Positions 35,207 through 44,312 of a stretch of DNA of 64,000 nucleotides are shown here, in pieces. Source of the stretch: Paraurantiacibacter namhicola (GTDB taxonomy: Bacteria; Pseudomonadota; Alphaproteobacteria; Sphingomonadales; Sphingomonadaceae); the NCBI RefSeq assembly GCF_001687545.1, contig NZ_CP016545.1, forward strand, positions 2,031,001 through 2,095,000. Direction: 5' to 3'. Under the pieces are notes generated by a model. It ran no database searches and had not been told where the DNA came from. It saw nothing but the letters and a program-made list of their open reading frames with translations. A program made the position numbers and the translations under genes. Numbering within the stretch: the first letter of the stretch is position 1; every line of letters begins with the position of its first letter.

Positions 35207-36156
35207 TGCCATCCGACAATGCCCCCGACCTGAGCGATTTCGCCACCCAGCCGATCTTTGCCGGCCTGCCGGGCGATATCCGCGTGTCCTTCGAAGTCTT
35301 CCCGCCCAAGACGGACGCGGGCGAGGACAAGATGCTGGATGCGGTCAAGACGCTCGCCACGCTGGGGCCGGATTTCGTCTCCGTCACTTATGGCGCGGGC
35401 GGCTCCACGCGCGAACGCAGCAAGGCGATTTGCGAGCGTATCGCAGCTGAGGCGGACGTGCCGGTTGCCGCGCACCTGACTTGCGTCAACGCCAGCAAGG
35501 AAGAGACACTGGAGGTCGCCGACGGGCTGTGGAACGCCGGTATCCGCCACATCGTGGCGCTGCGCGGCGACATGCCCAACAGCGACGGCGCGCTGGACGT
35601 GCCGTTCCAGGCGCATCCCGATGGCTATGGCTGCGCCGCCGAACTGGTAGAGGGGCTGGCAGGTCTGCACCCCTTCGAAATCTCCGTCTCGGCCTATCCG
35701 GAAGTGCATCCGGAAGCCCGCTGCGCGGACGAGGCGCTCGATTACCTGAAGCGCAAGCTGGATGCCGGTGCCAGCCGCGCCATCACGCAGTTCTTCTTCA
35801 GCACCGATGCCTTCCTGCGCTTTCGCGACTGCGCGGCGGCGGCCGGTATCGACAAGCCGATCGTGCCCGGCATCCTGCCGGTGACCGACCTGGCCCGCAC
35901 CCGCAAGATGGCCAGCGAATGCGGGGCCGAAGTGCCGGACTGGATCGCCGATCTGTTCGAAGGGCTGGACGACCAGCCGCAGGCGCGCGAACTGGTGTCC
36001 TCCACCGTCAACGCCGAATTCTGCCGCCGCCTCTATGCCGAAGGCGTGCGGGATTATCACTTCTACACCTTGAACAAGTCGAAGCTCGCCTATGCGACAT
36101 GCCACATGCTTGGCCTGCGCCCGGTGAAGCCGAACAAGCAGGAGAAAGCCGCATGA
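35206..36156 (+). CDS. metF: methylenetetrahydrofolate reductase
   Basis: This FAD enzyme of 316 residues reduces 5,10-methylene- to 5-methyltetrahydrofolate, the methyl donor for MetH. The TIM-barrel pattern begins VSFEVFPPKTDAGEDKM and includes FVSVTYGAGGSTRERS, AAHLTCVNAS and IRHIVALRGDMP. The C-terminal part holds FCRRLYAEGVRDYHFYTLN, also typical. It is translationally linked on both sides: TGATG with the regulator and ATGA with the first metH gene. Confidence 0.97.
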   Translation: MPSDNAPDLSDFATQPIFAGLPGDIRVSFEVFPPKTDAGEDKMLDAVKTLATLGPDFVSVTYGAGGSTRERSKAICERIAAEADVPVAAHLTCVNASKEETLEVADGLWNAGIRHIVALRGDMPNSDGALDVPFQAHPDGYGCAAELVEGLAGLHPFEISVSAYPEVHPEARCADEALDYLKRKLDAGASRAITQFFFSTDAFLRFRDCAAAAGIDKPIVPGILPVTDLARTRKMASECGAEVPDWIADLFEGLDDQPQARELVSSTVNAEFCRRLYAEGVRDYHFYTLNKSKLAYATCHMLGLRPVKPNKQEKAA

Positions 36157-37199
36157 GCGCGCGCGAGAAACTGAAAACCGCGGCTGCGGAGCGTATCCTG
36201 GTATTCGACGGGGCCTTCGGCACGCAGATCCAGGAACGCAAGCTGGGCGAGGCGGACTATGCCGGCGACCTGAAGCTGAATGCGGACCAGAAGGGCAATA
36301 ACGACATCCTCGCCCTCACCCGGCCCGATGTGATCGCGGACATCACCCGCGCTTACCTCGATGCCGGGTCGGACGTGGTATCCACCAACACCTTCTCCGC
36401 CAATTCCATCAGCCAGGCCGATTATGCGGCGGAAGACCTTGTGCGCGATATCAACGTCGCATCGGGCCGTATCGCGCGCGAACTGGCAGACGAATACGAA
36501 GCGAAGGACGGCCGCCCGCGCTTCGTGGCCGGCGCCATCGGGCCGACCAACAAGACGCTCTCGCTCAGCCCCGACGTGGAAGACCCCGGTTTCCGCGAGA
36601 TCGATTTCGACAGCCTTGTTGCCGTCTACAAGGAACAGGCCGCTGCGCTTGTCGAAGGCGGCGCGGACTTCATCCTGATCGAGACGATCTTCGACACGCT
36701 GAACGCCAAGGCCGGTATCATGGCCGTGAAGCAGCTGGAAACAGACCTTGGCCGCGACGTGCCGATCATGCTGTCCATGACGCTGACGGACCTCTCGGGC
36801 CGCAATCTGTCGGGCCACACGGTGGAAGCCTTCTGGTACGCCGTGCGCCATGCCAACCCGGCGACCATCGGCCTCAATTGCAGCTTCGGCGCGGACCAGC
36901 TTCGCCCGCATGTGCAGCTGCTGTCCGGCATCGCCGATACGCTGCTGATGGCCTATCCCAACGCCGGCCTGCCCAATGAACTGGGCGAGTATGACGAGGC
37001 ACCCGAAACCACCGCCGGGCTTGTCAGGCTGTGGGCCGAGAATGGCCGCGCCAACATCCTTGGCGGATGCTGCGGCTCCACGCCGGATCACATTGCAGCG
37101 ATTGCAAAGGCCGTTGACGGCCTGCCCCCGCGCGAAGTGCCTGCGCGCGACACCAAGATGCGGCTGGCAGGGCTCGAAGCCTTCTCCGTCGCAGCCTGA
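36153..37199 (+). CDS. metH: methionine synthase, homocysteine-binding subunit (split MetH N-part)
   Basis: This 348-residue protein matches the N-terminal module of cobalamin-dependent methionine synthase. It starts with the typical [15 protein letters not shown] and keeps the zinc ligands for homocysteine, one Cys in [11 protein letters not shown] and the Cys pair in [13 protein letters not shown]. The folate, cobalamin and reactivation domains are encoded by the next gene, 24 bases downstream. Such splitting is common in sphingomonads. Its start overlaps the metF stop (ATGA), the longer upstream frame being an artefact of the metF sequence. Confidence 0.95.
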   Translation: MSAREKLKTAAAERILVFDGAFGTQIQERKLGEADYAGDLKLNADQKGNNDILALTRPDVIADITRAYLDAGSDVVSTNTFSANSISQADYAAEDLVRDINVASGRIARELADEYEAKDGRPRFVAGAIGPTNKTLSLSPDVEDPGFREIDFDSLVAVYKEQAAALVEGGADFILIETIFDTLNAKAGIMAVKQLETDLGRDVPIMLSMTLTDLSGRNLSGHTVEAFWYAVRHANPATIGLNCSFGADQLRPHVQLLSGIADTLLMAYPNAGLPNELGEYDEAPETTAGLVRLWAENGRANILGGCCGSTPDHIAAIAKAVDGLPPREVPARDTKMRLAGLEAFSVAA

Positions 37200-37223
37200 C
37201 CAAAGATTCCGAAAGTTATTCCA

Positions 37224-39851
37224 GTGACCGACAATACCACAGCGCGCTTCATCAATATCGGTGAGCGGACCAATGTCACCGGCTCGGCGGCCTTCAAGAA
37301 GCTGATCATGGCTGACAATTACGAAGCGGCCGTTGAGGTCGCCCGCCAGCAGGTGGAAAACGGCGCGCAGATCATCGACGTCAACATGGACGAAGGCCTG
37401 CTCGACGCCGAAAACGCCATGACCACCTTCCTGAAGCTGATCGCTGCGGAACCAGATATCGCGCGCGTCCCGGTGATGATCGACAGCTCCAAGTGGGACG
37501 TGATCGAGGCGGGCCTGAAGTGCGTATCCGGCAAGCCAATCGTCAATTCCATCAGCATGAAGGAAGGCGAGGCGCAGTTCCTGGAACACGCCGCGAAATG
37601 CCGCGATTACGGTGCCGCAGTGGTGGTCATGGCTTTCGACGAGGAAGGCCAGGCCGACACGAAGGAGCGCAAGGTCGAAATTTGTACGCGCGCCTACAAG
37701 CTGCTGACGGAAAACGGCTTTCCGCCTGAGGACATCATCTTCGATCCCAACATCTTCGCCGTGGCGACCGGGATCGAGGAGCATGACCGCTACGGCCTCG
37801 ACTTCATCGAGGCAGTGCGCGAGATCAAGGCGGCCTGCCCCCACGTGCACACCAGCGGCGGCCTCTCCAACCTCAGCTTCAGCTTCCGCGGCAATGAGCC
37901 TGTGCGCCGCGCGATGCACTCCATCTTCCTTTACCACGCCATCCCCGCAGGGCTGGACATGGCCATCGTCAATGCGGGCCAGCTGGACCTGTACGATTCC
38001 ATCGATCCGCAACTTCGCGAGGCATGCGAGGACGTGATCCTGATGCGCCGCCCGGACGCGACGGAGCGGCTGGTGGACCTGGCCGAAAGCTATCGCGGCA
38101 AGTCTGCGGTGGACGAGAAGGCCGAGGCCGAATGGCGCAGCCTGCCCGTGACCAAGCGGCTGGAGCATGCGCTGGTCAAGGGCATCGACGCGCATATCGT
38201 GGCCGATACCGAAGAGGCGCGGCAGGAGGCGAGCGATCGCGGCGGCCGCCCCATCGAGGTGATCGAAGGCCCGCTGATGGACGGCATGAACGTGGTCGGC
38301 GACCTGTTCGGCAGCGGCAAGATGTTCCTGCCGCAGGTGGTGAAATCCGCCCGCGTCATGAAGAAAGCCGTCGCCCACCTCATCCCCTTCATCGAGGCGG
38401 AAAAGGACCTGCTGCCAGAAGCCGAGCGCAAGGCGAAGGGCAAGATCGTGATGGCGACCGTAAAGGGCGACGTGCACGATATCGGCAAGAACATCGTCGG
38501 CGTGGTCCTGCAGTGCAATGGCTATGACGTGGTGGACCTTGGCGTGATGGTCCCGTGGTCGAAGATTCTGGAAGTCGCGCGCGACGAGAAAGCAGACATC
38601 ATCGGCTTGTCCGGCCTCATCACCCCCTCGCTGGACGAGATGGTGACCGTGGCCGAGGAAATGCAGCGCGCCGAAATGGACCTGCCGCTGCTGATCGGCG
38701 GAGCCACCACCAGCAAGGTGCACACCGCGCTGAAGATCGATCCGGCCTATGACGGGCCCGTGATCCACGTGCTCGACGCCAGCCGCGCGGTGGGTGTTGC
38801 CAGCCGGTTGCTGTCCGACACGCAGAAGACCGAATTCGTCGAAACCACGGCGGGCGAATACGAGAAGGTGCGCGCCGCGCGCGAAGGCAAGTCAAAGTCC
38901 GTCCTGCTGACCATCGAGGAAGCGCGGGCGAACTTCTACGACTGCTATTACAGCGACAAGCCCGCCCCTCCGGCCAAGCCCGGCCTGCATGTGTTCGAGG
39001 ACTGGGACCTGGCGGACCTGCGCGAGGTCATCGACTGGACCCCCTTTTTCCGCGCGTGGGAATTGCACGGCACCTATCCCGGCATCCTGACCGACAAGGT
39101 GGTGGGTGAAACCGCCACCCAGCTGAAGGCCGATGCCGATGCCATGCTGGACCTCATCGTAGGCGAAAAATGGCTCACCGCACGCGGCGTTGCAGGCCTG
39201 TGGCCCTGCGCACGCGACGGCGACGATGTGACCGTCCACCTGCCCGATAGCGAGGAGCATGTCCTGCTCCCCTTCTTGCGCCAGCAAGTGAAGAAATCGC
39301 GCGAACGAGCGAATTACTGCCTCGCCGATTTCATCGATCCCAATGGCGACTGGATCGGCGGCTTCGGCGTCGGCATCCACGGTATCGAGCAGCATTCCAA
39401 GCGCTTCCTGGAAGACAAGGACGATTACTCCGACATCCTTTTGAAAGCCCTGGCGGACCGTTTCGCGGAGGCGTTTGCCGAACGCCTGCACCAGCATGTC
39501 CGCACCGACCTGTGGGGCTATGCGCCGGGAGAGCAGCTGACCAATGAGGCGCTGATCAAGGAGCAGTATCGCGGTATCCGCCCTGCTCCCGGCTATCCGG
39601 CCTGCCCGGACCATTCGCTGAAGCCAATCCTGTTCGACCTGCTCGACGCGGAGGCAAACGCCGGGCTGGTGCTGACCGAAAGCCAGGCCATGCTGCCCAC
39701 CAGTGCAGTCAGCGGCTTCTATTTCGGCCATCCGGAATCGAGCTATTTCGGCGTGGCGCGTATCGGGCGCGACCAGCTGGAAGATTACGCAGCGCGGCGC
39801 GGCATGGAACTGGCCGAGGTGGAGCGGTGGCTGCGGCCCAACCTCGACTGA
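37224..39851 (+). CDS. metH: methionine synthase, folate/cobalamin/reactivation subunit (split MetH C-part)
   Basis: This 875-residue protein carries the remaining three MetH modules. The methyltetrahydrofolate-binding barrel ([16 protein letters not shown], about residues 8-280) is followed by the B12-binding cap and Rossmann domain, with DVHDIGKN placing the cobalt ligand at His418, and the SAM-binding reactivation domain from about 540 (ending [18 protein letters not shown] and [11 protein letters not shown]). It must act with the upstream homocysteine-binding protein. The start codon is a GTG at 37224 without a strong Shine-Dalgarno. Cobalamin dependence fits the presence of cobT about 8 kb away. 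Confidence 0.96.
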   Translation: MTDNTTARFINIGERTNVTGSAAFKKLIMADNYEAAVEVARQQVENGAQIIDVNMDEGLLDAENAMTTFLKLIAAEPDIARVPVMIDSSKWDVIEAGLKCVSGKPIVNSISMKEGEAQFLEHAAKCRDYGAAVVVMAFDEEGQADTKERKVEICTRAYKLLTENGFPPEDIIFDPNIFAVATGIEEHDRYGLDFIEAVREIKAACPHVHTSGGLSNLSFSFRGNEPVRRAMHSIFLYHAIPAGLDMAIVNAGQLDLYDSIDPQLREACEDVILMRRPDATERLVDLAESYRGKSAVDEKAEAEWRSLPVTKRLEHALVKGIDAHIVADTEEARQEASDRGGRPIEVIEGPLMDGMNVVGDLFGSGKMFLPQVVKSARVMKKAVAHLIPFIEAEKDLLPEAERKAKGKIVMATVKGDVHDIGKNIVGVVLQCNGYDVVDLGVMVPWSKILEVARDEKADIIGLSGLITPSLDEMVTVAEEMQRAEMDLPLLIGGATTSKVHTALKIDPAYDGPVIHVLDASRAVGVASRLLSDTQKTEFVETTAGEYEKVRAAREGKSKSVLLTIEEARANFYDCYYSDKPAPPAKPGLHVFEDWDLADLREVIDWTPFFRAWELHGTYPGILTDKVVGETATQLKADADAMLDLIVGEKWLTARGVAGLWPCARDGDDVTVHLPDSEEHVLLPFLRQQVKKSRERANYCLADFIDPNGDWIGGFGVGIHGIEQHSKRFLEDKDDYSDILLKALADRFAEAFAERLHQHVRTDLWGYAPGEQLTNEALIKEQYRGIRPAPGYPACPDHSLKPILFDLLDAEANAGLVLTESQAMLPTSAVSGFYFGHPESSYFGVARIGRDQLEDYAARRGMELAEVERWLRPNLD

Positions 39852-39862
39852 GGCCTGCCTAA

Positions 39863-40294
39863 CTAACCCACGTCCTGTGCCCTGTCATAGGCGGCGCGGG
39901 CGCGGAGGGTCTCCGCCTGGTTGGCAATGGCCCAGTTTCCGAGATGCGCAATCGGCTTGGCTACACTCTCGCCCAGCGGGGTGAGCGCGTAATCGACCCG
40001 TACCGGCACGCTCGGCGTCACCGTGCGGCTGACAATCCCGTCCCGTTCCAGCGCGCGCAATGTGCGCGTCAGCATGCGCTGCGAAATGGAACCGATGCCG
40101 CGCTTCAGCTCGCTGAACCGCAGCGCGCCGCCGGTCAGCGACATCACCACGCGCACCGTCCACTTGTCGCCCACCCGCGAAAGCAGGTCGTTCACCGCCT
40201 CGCACGAAGGCTGGTCAGGAACCGGCATGGTCACAGCGCTGTTCCTATCGCGCGCGGATGTGCCGTCTTGCGCCCCTGGCATGGTGGTCTCCAT
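39863..40294 (-). CDS. HxlR family transcriptional regulator
   Basis: This 143-residue winged-helix regulator has the HxlR core at about residues 30-115: SRVGDKWTVRVVMSLTGG, RFSELKRGIGSISQRMLTRT and LRALERDGIVSRTVTPSVPV. A single cysteine (Cys31) lies just before the core, the position used for redox or quinone sensing in YodB/HypR-type members. The ATG at 40294 has a perfect GGAGG. It diverges from an azoreductase gene with repeated sites between them, the same pairing as YodB and its quinone-detoxifying targets in Bacillus. A quinone or diazo stress sensor is inferred. Confidence 0.88.
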   Translation of the reverse strand: METTMPGAQDGTSARDRNSAVTMPVPDQPSCEAVNDLLSRVGDKWTVRVVMSLTGGALRFSELKRGIGSISQRMLTRTLRALERDGIVSRTVTPSVPVRVDYALTPLGESVAKPIAHLGNWAIANQAETLRARAAYDRAQDVG

Positions 40295-40303
40295 ATGGCC
40301 TCC

Positions 40304-40321
40304 TAGTAACCAATAGTAACC
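40304..40321. promoter_or_regulatory. direct repeats between hxlR-like and azoreductase genes
   Basis: TAGTAACC occurs at 40304-40311 and again at 40314-40321, one helical turn apart. It is next to the Shine-Dalgarno of the HxlR gene and about 15 bases from the azoreductase start. It is a probable binding site of the HxlR protein controlling both directions. Confidence 0.6.
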
Positions 40322-40335
40322 ACGGAGACTTCCCG

Positions 40336-40932
40336 ATGCAAATTCTCAGGATCGACAGCGCCACCACCGGCGAGCAGTCGGTTTCCCGCCGGCTGACCGG
40401 CCTTATTCTCGATCACCTGACGGCCAAGAACCCCGGCGCGGACGTGACCAGCCGCGATCTTTCCAGCAATCCCGTGCCGCATCTCGACCCGGTGACCACC
40501 ACCGCCAATCGCACCGCGCCCGACACGCATGAAGAGGCGGTGGAGCGCGCCTATCCCGAAGAGAAAGCCGTGCTCGACGAGTTCCTGGCAGCGGACACCG
40601 TCGTGATCGGGGCGCCCATGTACAATTTCTCCGTCCCTTCCAACCTCAAGGCCTGGATGGACCGATTGGCCGTACCCGGCACCACCTTCCGCTTCAGCGA
40701 AAGCGGGCCTGAAGGGCTGGCCGGCAATCGCCGGATCATCGTCGCCTCCACGCGCGGGGGCGAATATGGCGAGGACAATCCGATGGATCACCAGGAAAGC
40801 CTGCTGAAGACCTTCATGGGTTTCCTCGGCATCGATAATGTCGAAATCATCCGCGTCGAAAAGATCGGCTACGGCCCCGAAGCCATCGAGGAAGGCGTTG
40901 CGGCCGCGCGCGAACAGATCGCCAAGCTGTAA
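40336..40932 (+). CDS. azoR: FMN-dependent NADH azoreductase / quinone reductase
   Basis: This 198-residue flavodoxin-fold enzyme is of the AzoR type. It begins MQILRIDSATTGEQSVSRRL and contains GAPMYNFSVPSNLKAWMDRL, the FMN-binding loop that is diagnostic for the family, and STRGGEY. These enzymes reduce azo dyes and, more relevantly, quinones by two electrons using NADH. The start at 40336 follows GGAG, and the extended upstream frame crosses the regulator. It is divergent from the HxlR regulator, which very likely controls it. Confidence 0.93.
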   Translation: MQILRIDSATTGEQSVSRRLTGLILDHLTAKNPGADVTSRDLSSNPVPHLDPVTTTANRTAPDTHEEAVERAYPEEKAVLDEFLAADTVVIGAPMYNFSVPSNLKAWMDRLAVPGTTFRFSESGPEGLAGNRRIIVASTRGGEYGEDNPMDHQESLLKTFMGFLGIDNVEIIRVEKIGYGPEAIEEGVAAAREQIAKL

Positions 40933-40994
40933 CTCCCGGAAACGGCGGACGGGATGCGACCGGCACCATCGCAGGCAATGTGCGTTGGCCCAGC

Positions 40995-42566
40995 ATGGCA
41001 AATCCCGTCCTCGTTCCCATTCTCGGCGACCAGCTGACCCGCAACCTCGCCAGCATCCGGGGGCGGACCAAGGACGATACCGTCATCCTGATGATGGAGG
41101 TCTGGGACGAGGCGACTTACGTCAAACACCACAAGCAGAAGATCGTCCTGATCTTTTCCGCCATGCGCCACTTCGCCGCAGAGCTGCGCGATGCCGGCTG
41201 GACGGTGGATTACGTGAAACTGACGGACGAGGACAATTCCGGCAGCTTCACCGGCGAAGTCGCCCGAGCCATCGAGCGCCACGATCCGCGCGCCGTCCAT
41301 GTCGTCCATTCCGGCGAATGGCGCGTGCAGCAGGACATGGATCAGTGGCCGGACAAGTTCGATTGCGAGGTCGAGATCCTCGACGATGATCGCTTCGTGT
41401 GCAGCCTGGCCGAATTCCGCGACTGGGCCGAGGACCGCAAGACCCTGCGGATGGAACATTTCTACCGCGAGATGCGCAAGAAGACCGGCCTGCTGATGAA
41501 TGAGGACGGCCAAGGGAATCTCAGGCCGACCGGTGGTGAGTGGAATTACGACAGTGAGAACCGCGAGAGCCCCGAAGAGGAAATGGACCCGCCCGAGCGG
41601 CCCATCTTCGAACCCGACGCCATCACACAGGAGGTAATCGAACTGGTCGAGGACAGGTTCGGCAGCCACTTCGGCTCGCTCGAGATCTTCGGCTGGCCCG
41701 TCACGCGCGAGGAAGCGGAAGAGGCGGCCGACGCCTTCTTCAACGAGCGCATCAAATGTTTCGGGCCCTATCAGGACGCGATGGTCCACGGGCAGGACGA
41801 CCTCTATCACTCCATGCTGTCCACCAGCATCAACCTTGGCCTGCTGGACCCGCTGGAGCTGTGCCAGCGCGCCGCAAAGGCCTATGCCGATGGCGAGGCG
41901 CCGATAAACTCGGTGGAAGGCTTCATCCGCCAGATCATCGGCTGGCGCGAATATGTCCGCGGCTTTTACTGGCTGCACATGCCGCATCTGGCCGAAGCGA
42001 ACATGTTGAATGCGCAGCGGCGGCTGCCTGAATTCTACTGGACCGGCGAGACGGAGATGCGCTGCATGGCCGATTGCGTGCGCACCACCCGCGAGAATGC
42101 CCATGCCCACCACATCCAGCGCCTGATGGTGCTCGGGAACTTCGCGCTGATCGCCGGGCTGGACCCGCGCGAGGTGCAGGACTGGTACCTCGTCGTCTAT
42201 GCCGACGCCTATGAGTGGGTGGAGCTGCCGAACGTGGCGGCCATGATCCTCTATGCCGACGGCGGGAAGCTGGCGTCCAAGCCCTATGCCGCCAGCGGGA
42301 ACTACATCAACAAGATGTCCGATTACTGCGGTGAATGCGCCTATTCGGTCAGCAAGAAAGTGGGCGAAGGCTCATGCCCCTTCAACTCGCTCTACTGGCG
42401 TTTCATGGACCAGAATCGGGACCGGCTGGAAAGTAACGCCCGCGTGGGCCGCGTCTATTCCACATGGGACCGGATGAATAAGGCCAAGCGGCAGGAATAC
42501 CTCGATACGGCGGAGAAATTCCTCGGGTCGCTGCAGCCTGCCAGCAAGGATTGGGCGCGCAATTAG
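40995..42566 (+). CDS. iron-sulfur bacterial cryptochrome/(6-4) photolyase (PhrB-like)
   Basis: This 523-residue flavoprotein belongs to the FeS-BCP/CryPro branch of the photolyase family, which repairs (6-4) photoproducts or acts as a photoreceptor. It starts PVLVPILGDQLT, typical of this branch. Cysteines 357, 445, 448 and 461 keep the spacing of the four 4Fe-4S ligands known in Agrobacterium PhrB (88, 2 and 12 residues). INSVEGFIRQIIGWREYVRG forms part of the FAD pocket. It follows azoR by about 60 bases on the same strand, may be partly co-transcribed, and converges on ubiA with a 3-base gap. Confidence 0.93.
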   Translation: MANPVLVPILGDQLTRNLASIRGRTKDDTVILMMEVWDEATYVKHHKQKIVLIFSAMRHFAAELRDAGWTVDYVKLTDEDNSGSFTGEVARAIERHDPRAVHVVHSGEWRVQQDMDQWPDKFDCEVEILDDDRFVCSLAEFRDWAEDRKTLRMEHFYREMRKKTGLLMNEDGQGNLRPTGGEWNYDSENRESPEEEMDPPERPIFEPDAITQEVIELVEDRFGSHFGSLEIFGWPVTREEAEEAADAFFNERIKCFGPYQDAMVHGQDDLYHSMLSTSINLGLLDPLELCQRAAKAYADGEAPINSVEGFIRQIIGWREYVRGFYWLHMPHLAEANMLNAQRRLPEFYWTGETEMRCMADCVRTTRENAHAHHIQRLMVLGNFALIAGLDPREVQDWYLVVYADAYEWVELPNVAAMILYADGGKLASKPYAASGNYINKMSDYCGECAYSVSKKVGEGSCPFNSLYWRFMDQNRDRLESNARVGRVYSTWDRMNKAKRQEYLDTAEKFLGSLQPASKDWARN

Positions 42567-42569
42567 CCG

Positions 42570-43478
42570 TCAGGCGTTGCCCACCACAAGGCATGCCAGC
42601 GCCACCAGCGCGCCGGTCCAGCGGTTGGAGCGGAAGCGGTGGAGCGCGTTCGCGCCGTCCGTCCCGTCCAGCGTGGACGTTTGCCAGAGCAGGTGCAGCG
42701 CTGCGGGCAGCAGGGCGAGCAGCGCCAGCCAGTCTTCCCGCAGCAGCCAGAAGCTGAGCGCCCAGCAGGCAATCGCCGCGGCGTAAAACCCGGCGACGCC
42801 TCCGCGCACGTTCTGTCCCAGCCGCCGCGCGCTGGACTTGATGCCGACAAGTGCGTCATCCTCGATATCCTGCACGGCGTAGATCGTGTCGTAGCCCATG
42901 CACCAGAAAAATGCCCCGGCGTAGAGCGCAGCCATCACGTCCAGATGGTCTCCGCGGATCGCCACCCAGCCGACCAACGCGCCCCATGTGAAGACGAGGC
43001 CGAGCCAGGCCTGCGGCCACCATGTGATGCGCTTCATGAAGGGATAGGCGGCCACCAGCGCAAGGCTGCCCAGCGCCACCAGCTGCGCCTGCCACCTGAG
43101 TTGCAGCAGCACCACGAGGCCGACAATGCACAGCGACACGAGCCACACCCAAGCCGCTTTCACGCTCACCCGCCCGCTCGCCAGCGGACGGCTGGCCGTG
43201 CGCGCTACGCTGGCGTCCAGCTTGCGGTCCACGATATCGTTATAGACGCAGCCCGCGCTGCGCATGGCGATGGCGCCCAGCAGGAACCAGCCCAGCAGCT
43301 GCCATTGCACGCCGCGCCCCGCCAGCCACATGCCCCATGCGCAGGGCCAGAACAGCAGCCACCAGCCGATAGGCCGGTCGAAGCGGGCCAGCAGCGCATA
43401 ATCGCGCAGTCGAGCCGGCAGCAGGGCGACTAGGCCCTTATGCTCGCTGTCGGGCGTGATGGTGGCGGGATCGGACAT
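42570..43478 (-). CDS. ubiA: 4-hydroxybenzoate polyprenyltransferase
   Basis: This integral membrane enzyme of 302 residues attaches the polyprenyl tail to 4-hydroxybenzoate in ubiquinone synthesis. The two aspartate-rich motifs are present: CVYNDIVDRKLDASVART with NDxxD, and YDTIYAVQDIEDDALVG. About eight to nine helices surround them. The start at 43478 (MSDPATITPDSEHKG) is preferred to a longer frame with an atypical basic leader. It diverges from rsmE across 35 bases, so the two promoters must be compact or overlapping. Confidence 0.94.
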   Translation of the reverse strand: MSDPATITPDSEHKGLVALLPARLRDYALLARFDRPIGWWLLFWPCAWGMWLAGRGVQWQLLGWFLLGAIAMRSAGCVYNDIVDRKLDASVARTASRPLASGRVSVKAAWVWLVSLCIVGLVVLLQLRWQAQLVALGSLALVAAYPFMKRITWWPQAWLGLVFTWGALVGWVAIRGDHLDVMAALYAGAFFWCMGYDTIYAVQDIEDDALVGIKSSARRLGQNVRGGVAGFYAAAIACWALSFWLLREDWLALLALLPAALHLLWQTSTLDGTDGANALHRFRSNRWTGALVALACLVVGNA

Positions 43479-43513
43479 TGTGCCTGCTTCACCATATCGG
43501 CTAGGCCTGCGCA

Positions 43514-44263
43514 ATGCCCGCCCTACCCGCATGGCCCCCGCGCAGCGCGCCGCGCCTGTTTGTCGACCGGCAGATCGAAGCCGGCGTGCCCGTGCCGCTG
43601 GACGGGCCGCAGGCGCATTACCTGCTGCGCGTCATGCGTGTGCAGGTGGGCAGCGCGGTGGCGCTGTGCGACGACATCACCGGGGAATGGGCGTGCGAGG
43701 TGGGAAGCGTGGGCAAGCGTGACCTCGTGCTCATGCCCGTCACTCACCTGAAGCCGCGCGAGGAGGTACCCGATTTCTGGCTCTGCCCGGCGCTGCTCAA
43801 GAAGGACCGGTTCGACCTGGTGCTGGAAAAAGCCACCGAGCTTGGCACGGCGCGTATCGTGCCGGTGCTGACGCGGCGCTGCGTGGCGGACAAGCTGAAT
43901 GGGGACCGCGCTCGCGCGCAAATCACTGAAGCCGCCGAGCAATGCGCGCGCACCGCCCTGCCGCAGCTGGGCGAGGTCACGAAGCTGGATTCCCTGCTGC
44001 GCGATTGGCCGGAAGACCGCGCGCTGTTCTTCGCGGACGAACTGGGCGGCGCGCCCGCGGCAGAGGCTTTCACCGCGCAATCGGGCCCCGGCGCGCTGCT
44101 CACCGGCCCGGAAGGCGGGTTCGACGATGCGGAGCGCGAGGCCATCCGCGCCCTGCCGCAGGCCCGCGCCATCACCCTTGGCCCCCGCATCCTGCGCGGT
44201 GAAACGGCCGCGATTGCCGCGACCGCGCTGTGGATGGGCGTGTGCGGCGATTGGGGAGCGTGA
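43514..44263 (+). CDS. rsmE: 16S rRNA m3U1498 methyltransferase
   Basis: This 249-residue SPOUT-class methyltransferase modifies U1498 of 16S rRNA. The N-terminal PUA-like domain contains HYLLRVMRVQVGSAVALCD. The trefoil-knot domain holds VLEKATELGTARIVPVLT, GALLTGPEGGFDDAEREAI and ITLGPRILRGETAAIAA, all characteristic. It starts 35 bases from ubiA in the opposite direction and is followed after 49 bases by gshA, possibly in one transcript. Confidence 0.95.
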   Translation: MPALPAWPPRSAPRLFVDRQIEAGVPVPLDGPQAHYLLRVMRVQVGSAVALCDDITGEWACEVGSVGKRDLVLMPVTHLKPREEVPDFWLCPALLKKDRFDLVLEKATELGTARIVPVLTRRCVADKLNGDRARAQITEAAEQCARTALPQLGEVTKLDSLLRDWPEDRALFFADELGGAPAAEAFTAQSGPGALLTGPEGGFDDAEREAIRALPQARAITLGPRILRGETAAIAATALWMGVCGDWGA

Positions 44264-44312
44264 CGCGAAATAGTCTGGCGCGCCGCCGCCCGCTTCCCTA
44301 TCGCCTGCGCCC

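Noticed and set aside
36090-38768. 892-codon minus-strand frame opposite the metH genes
   Set aside because: Both MetH parts are intact on the plus strand. The antisense product has no recognisable motif.
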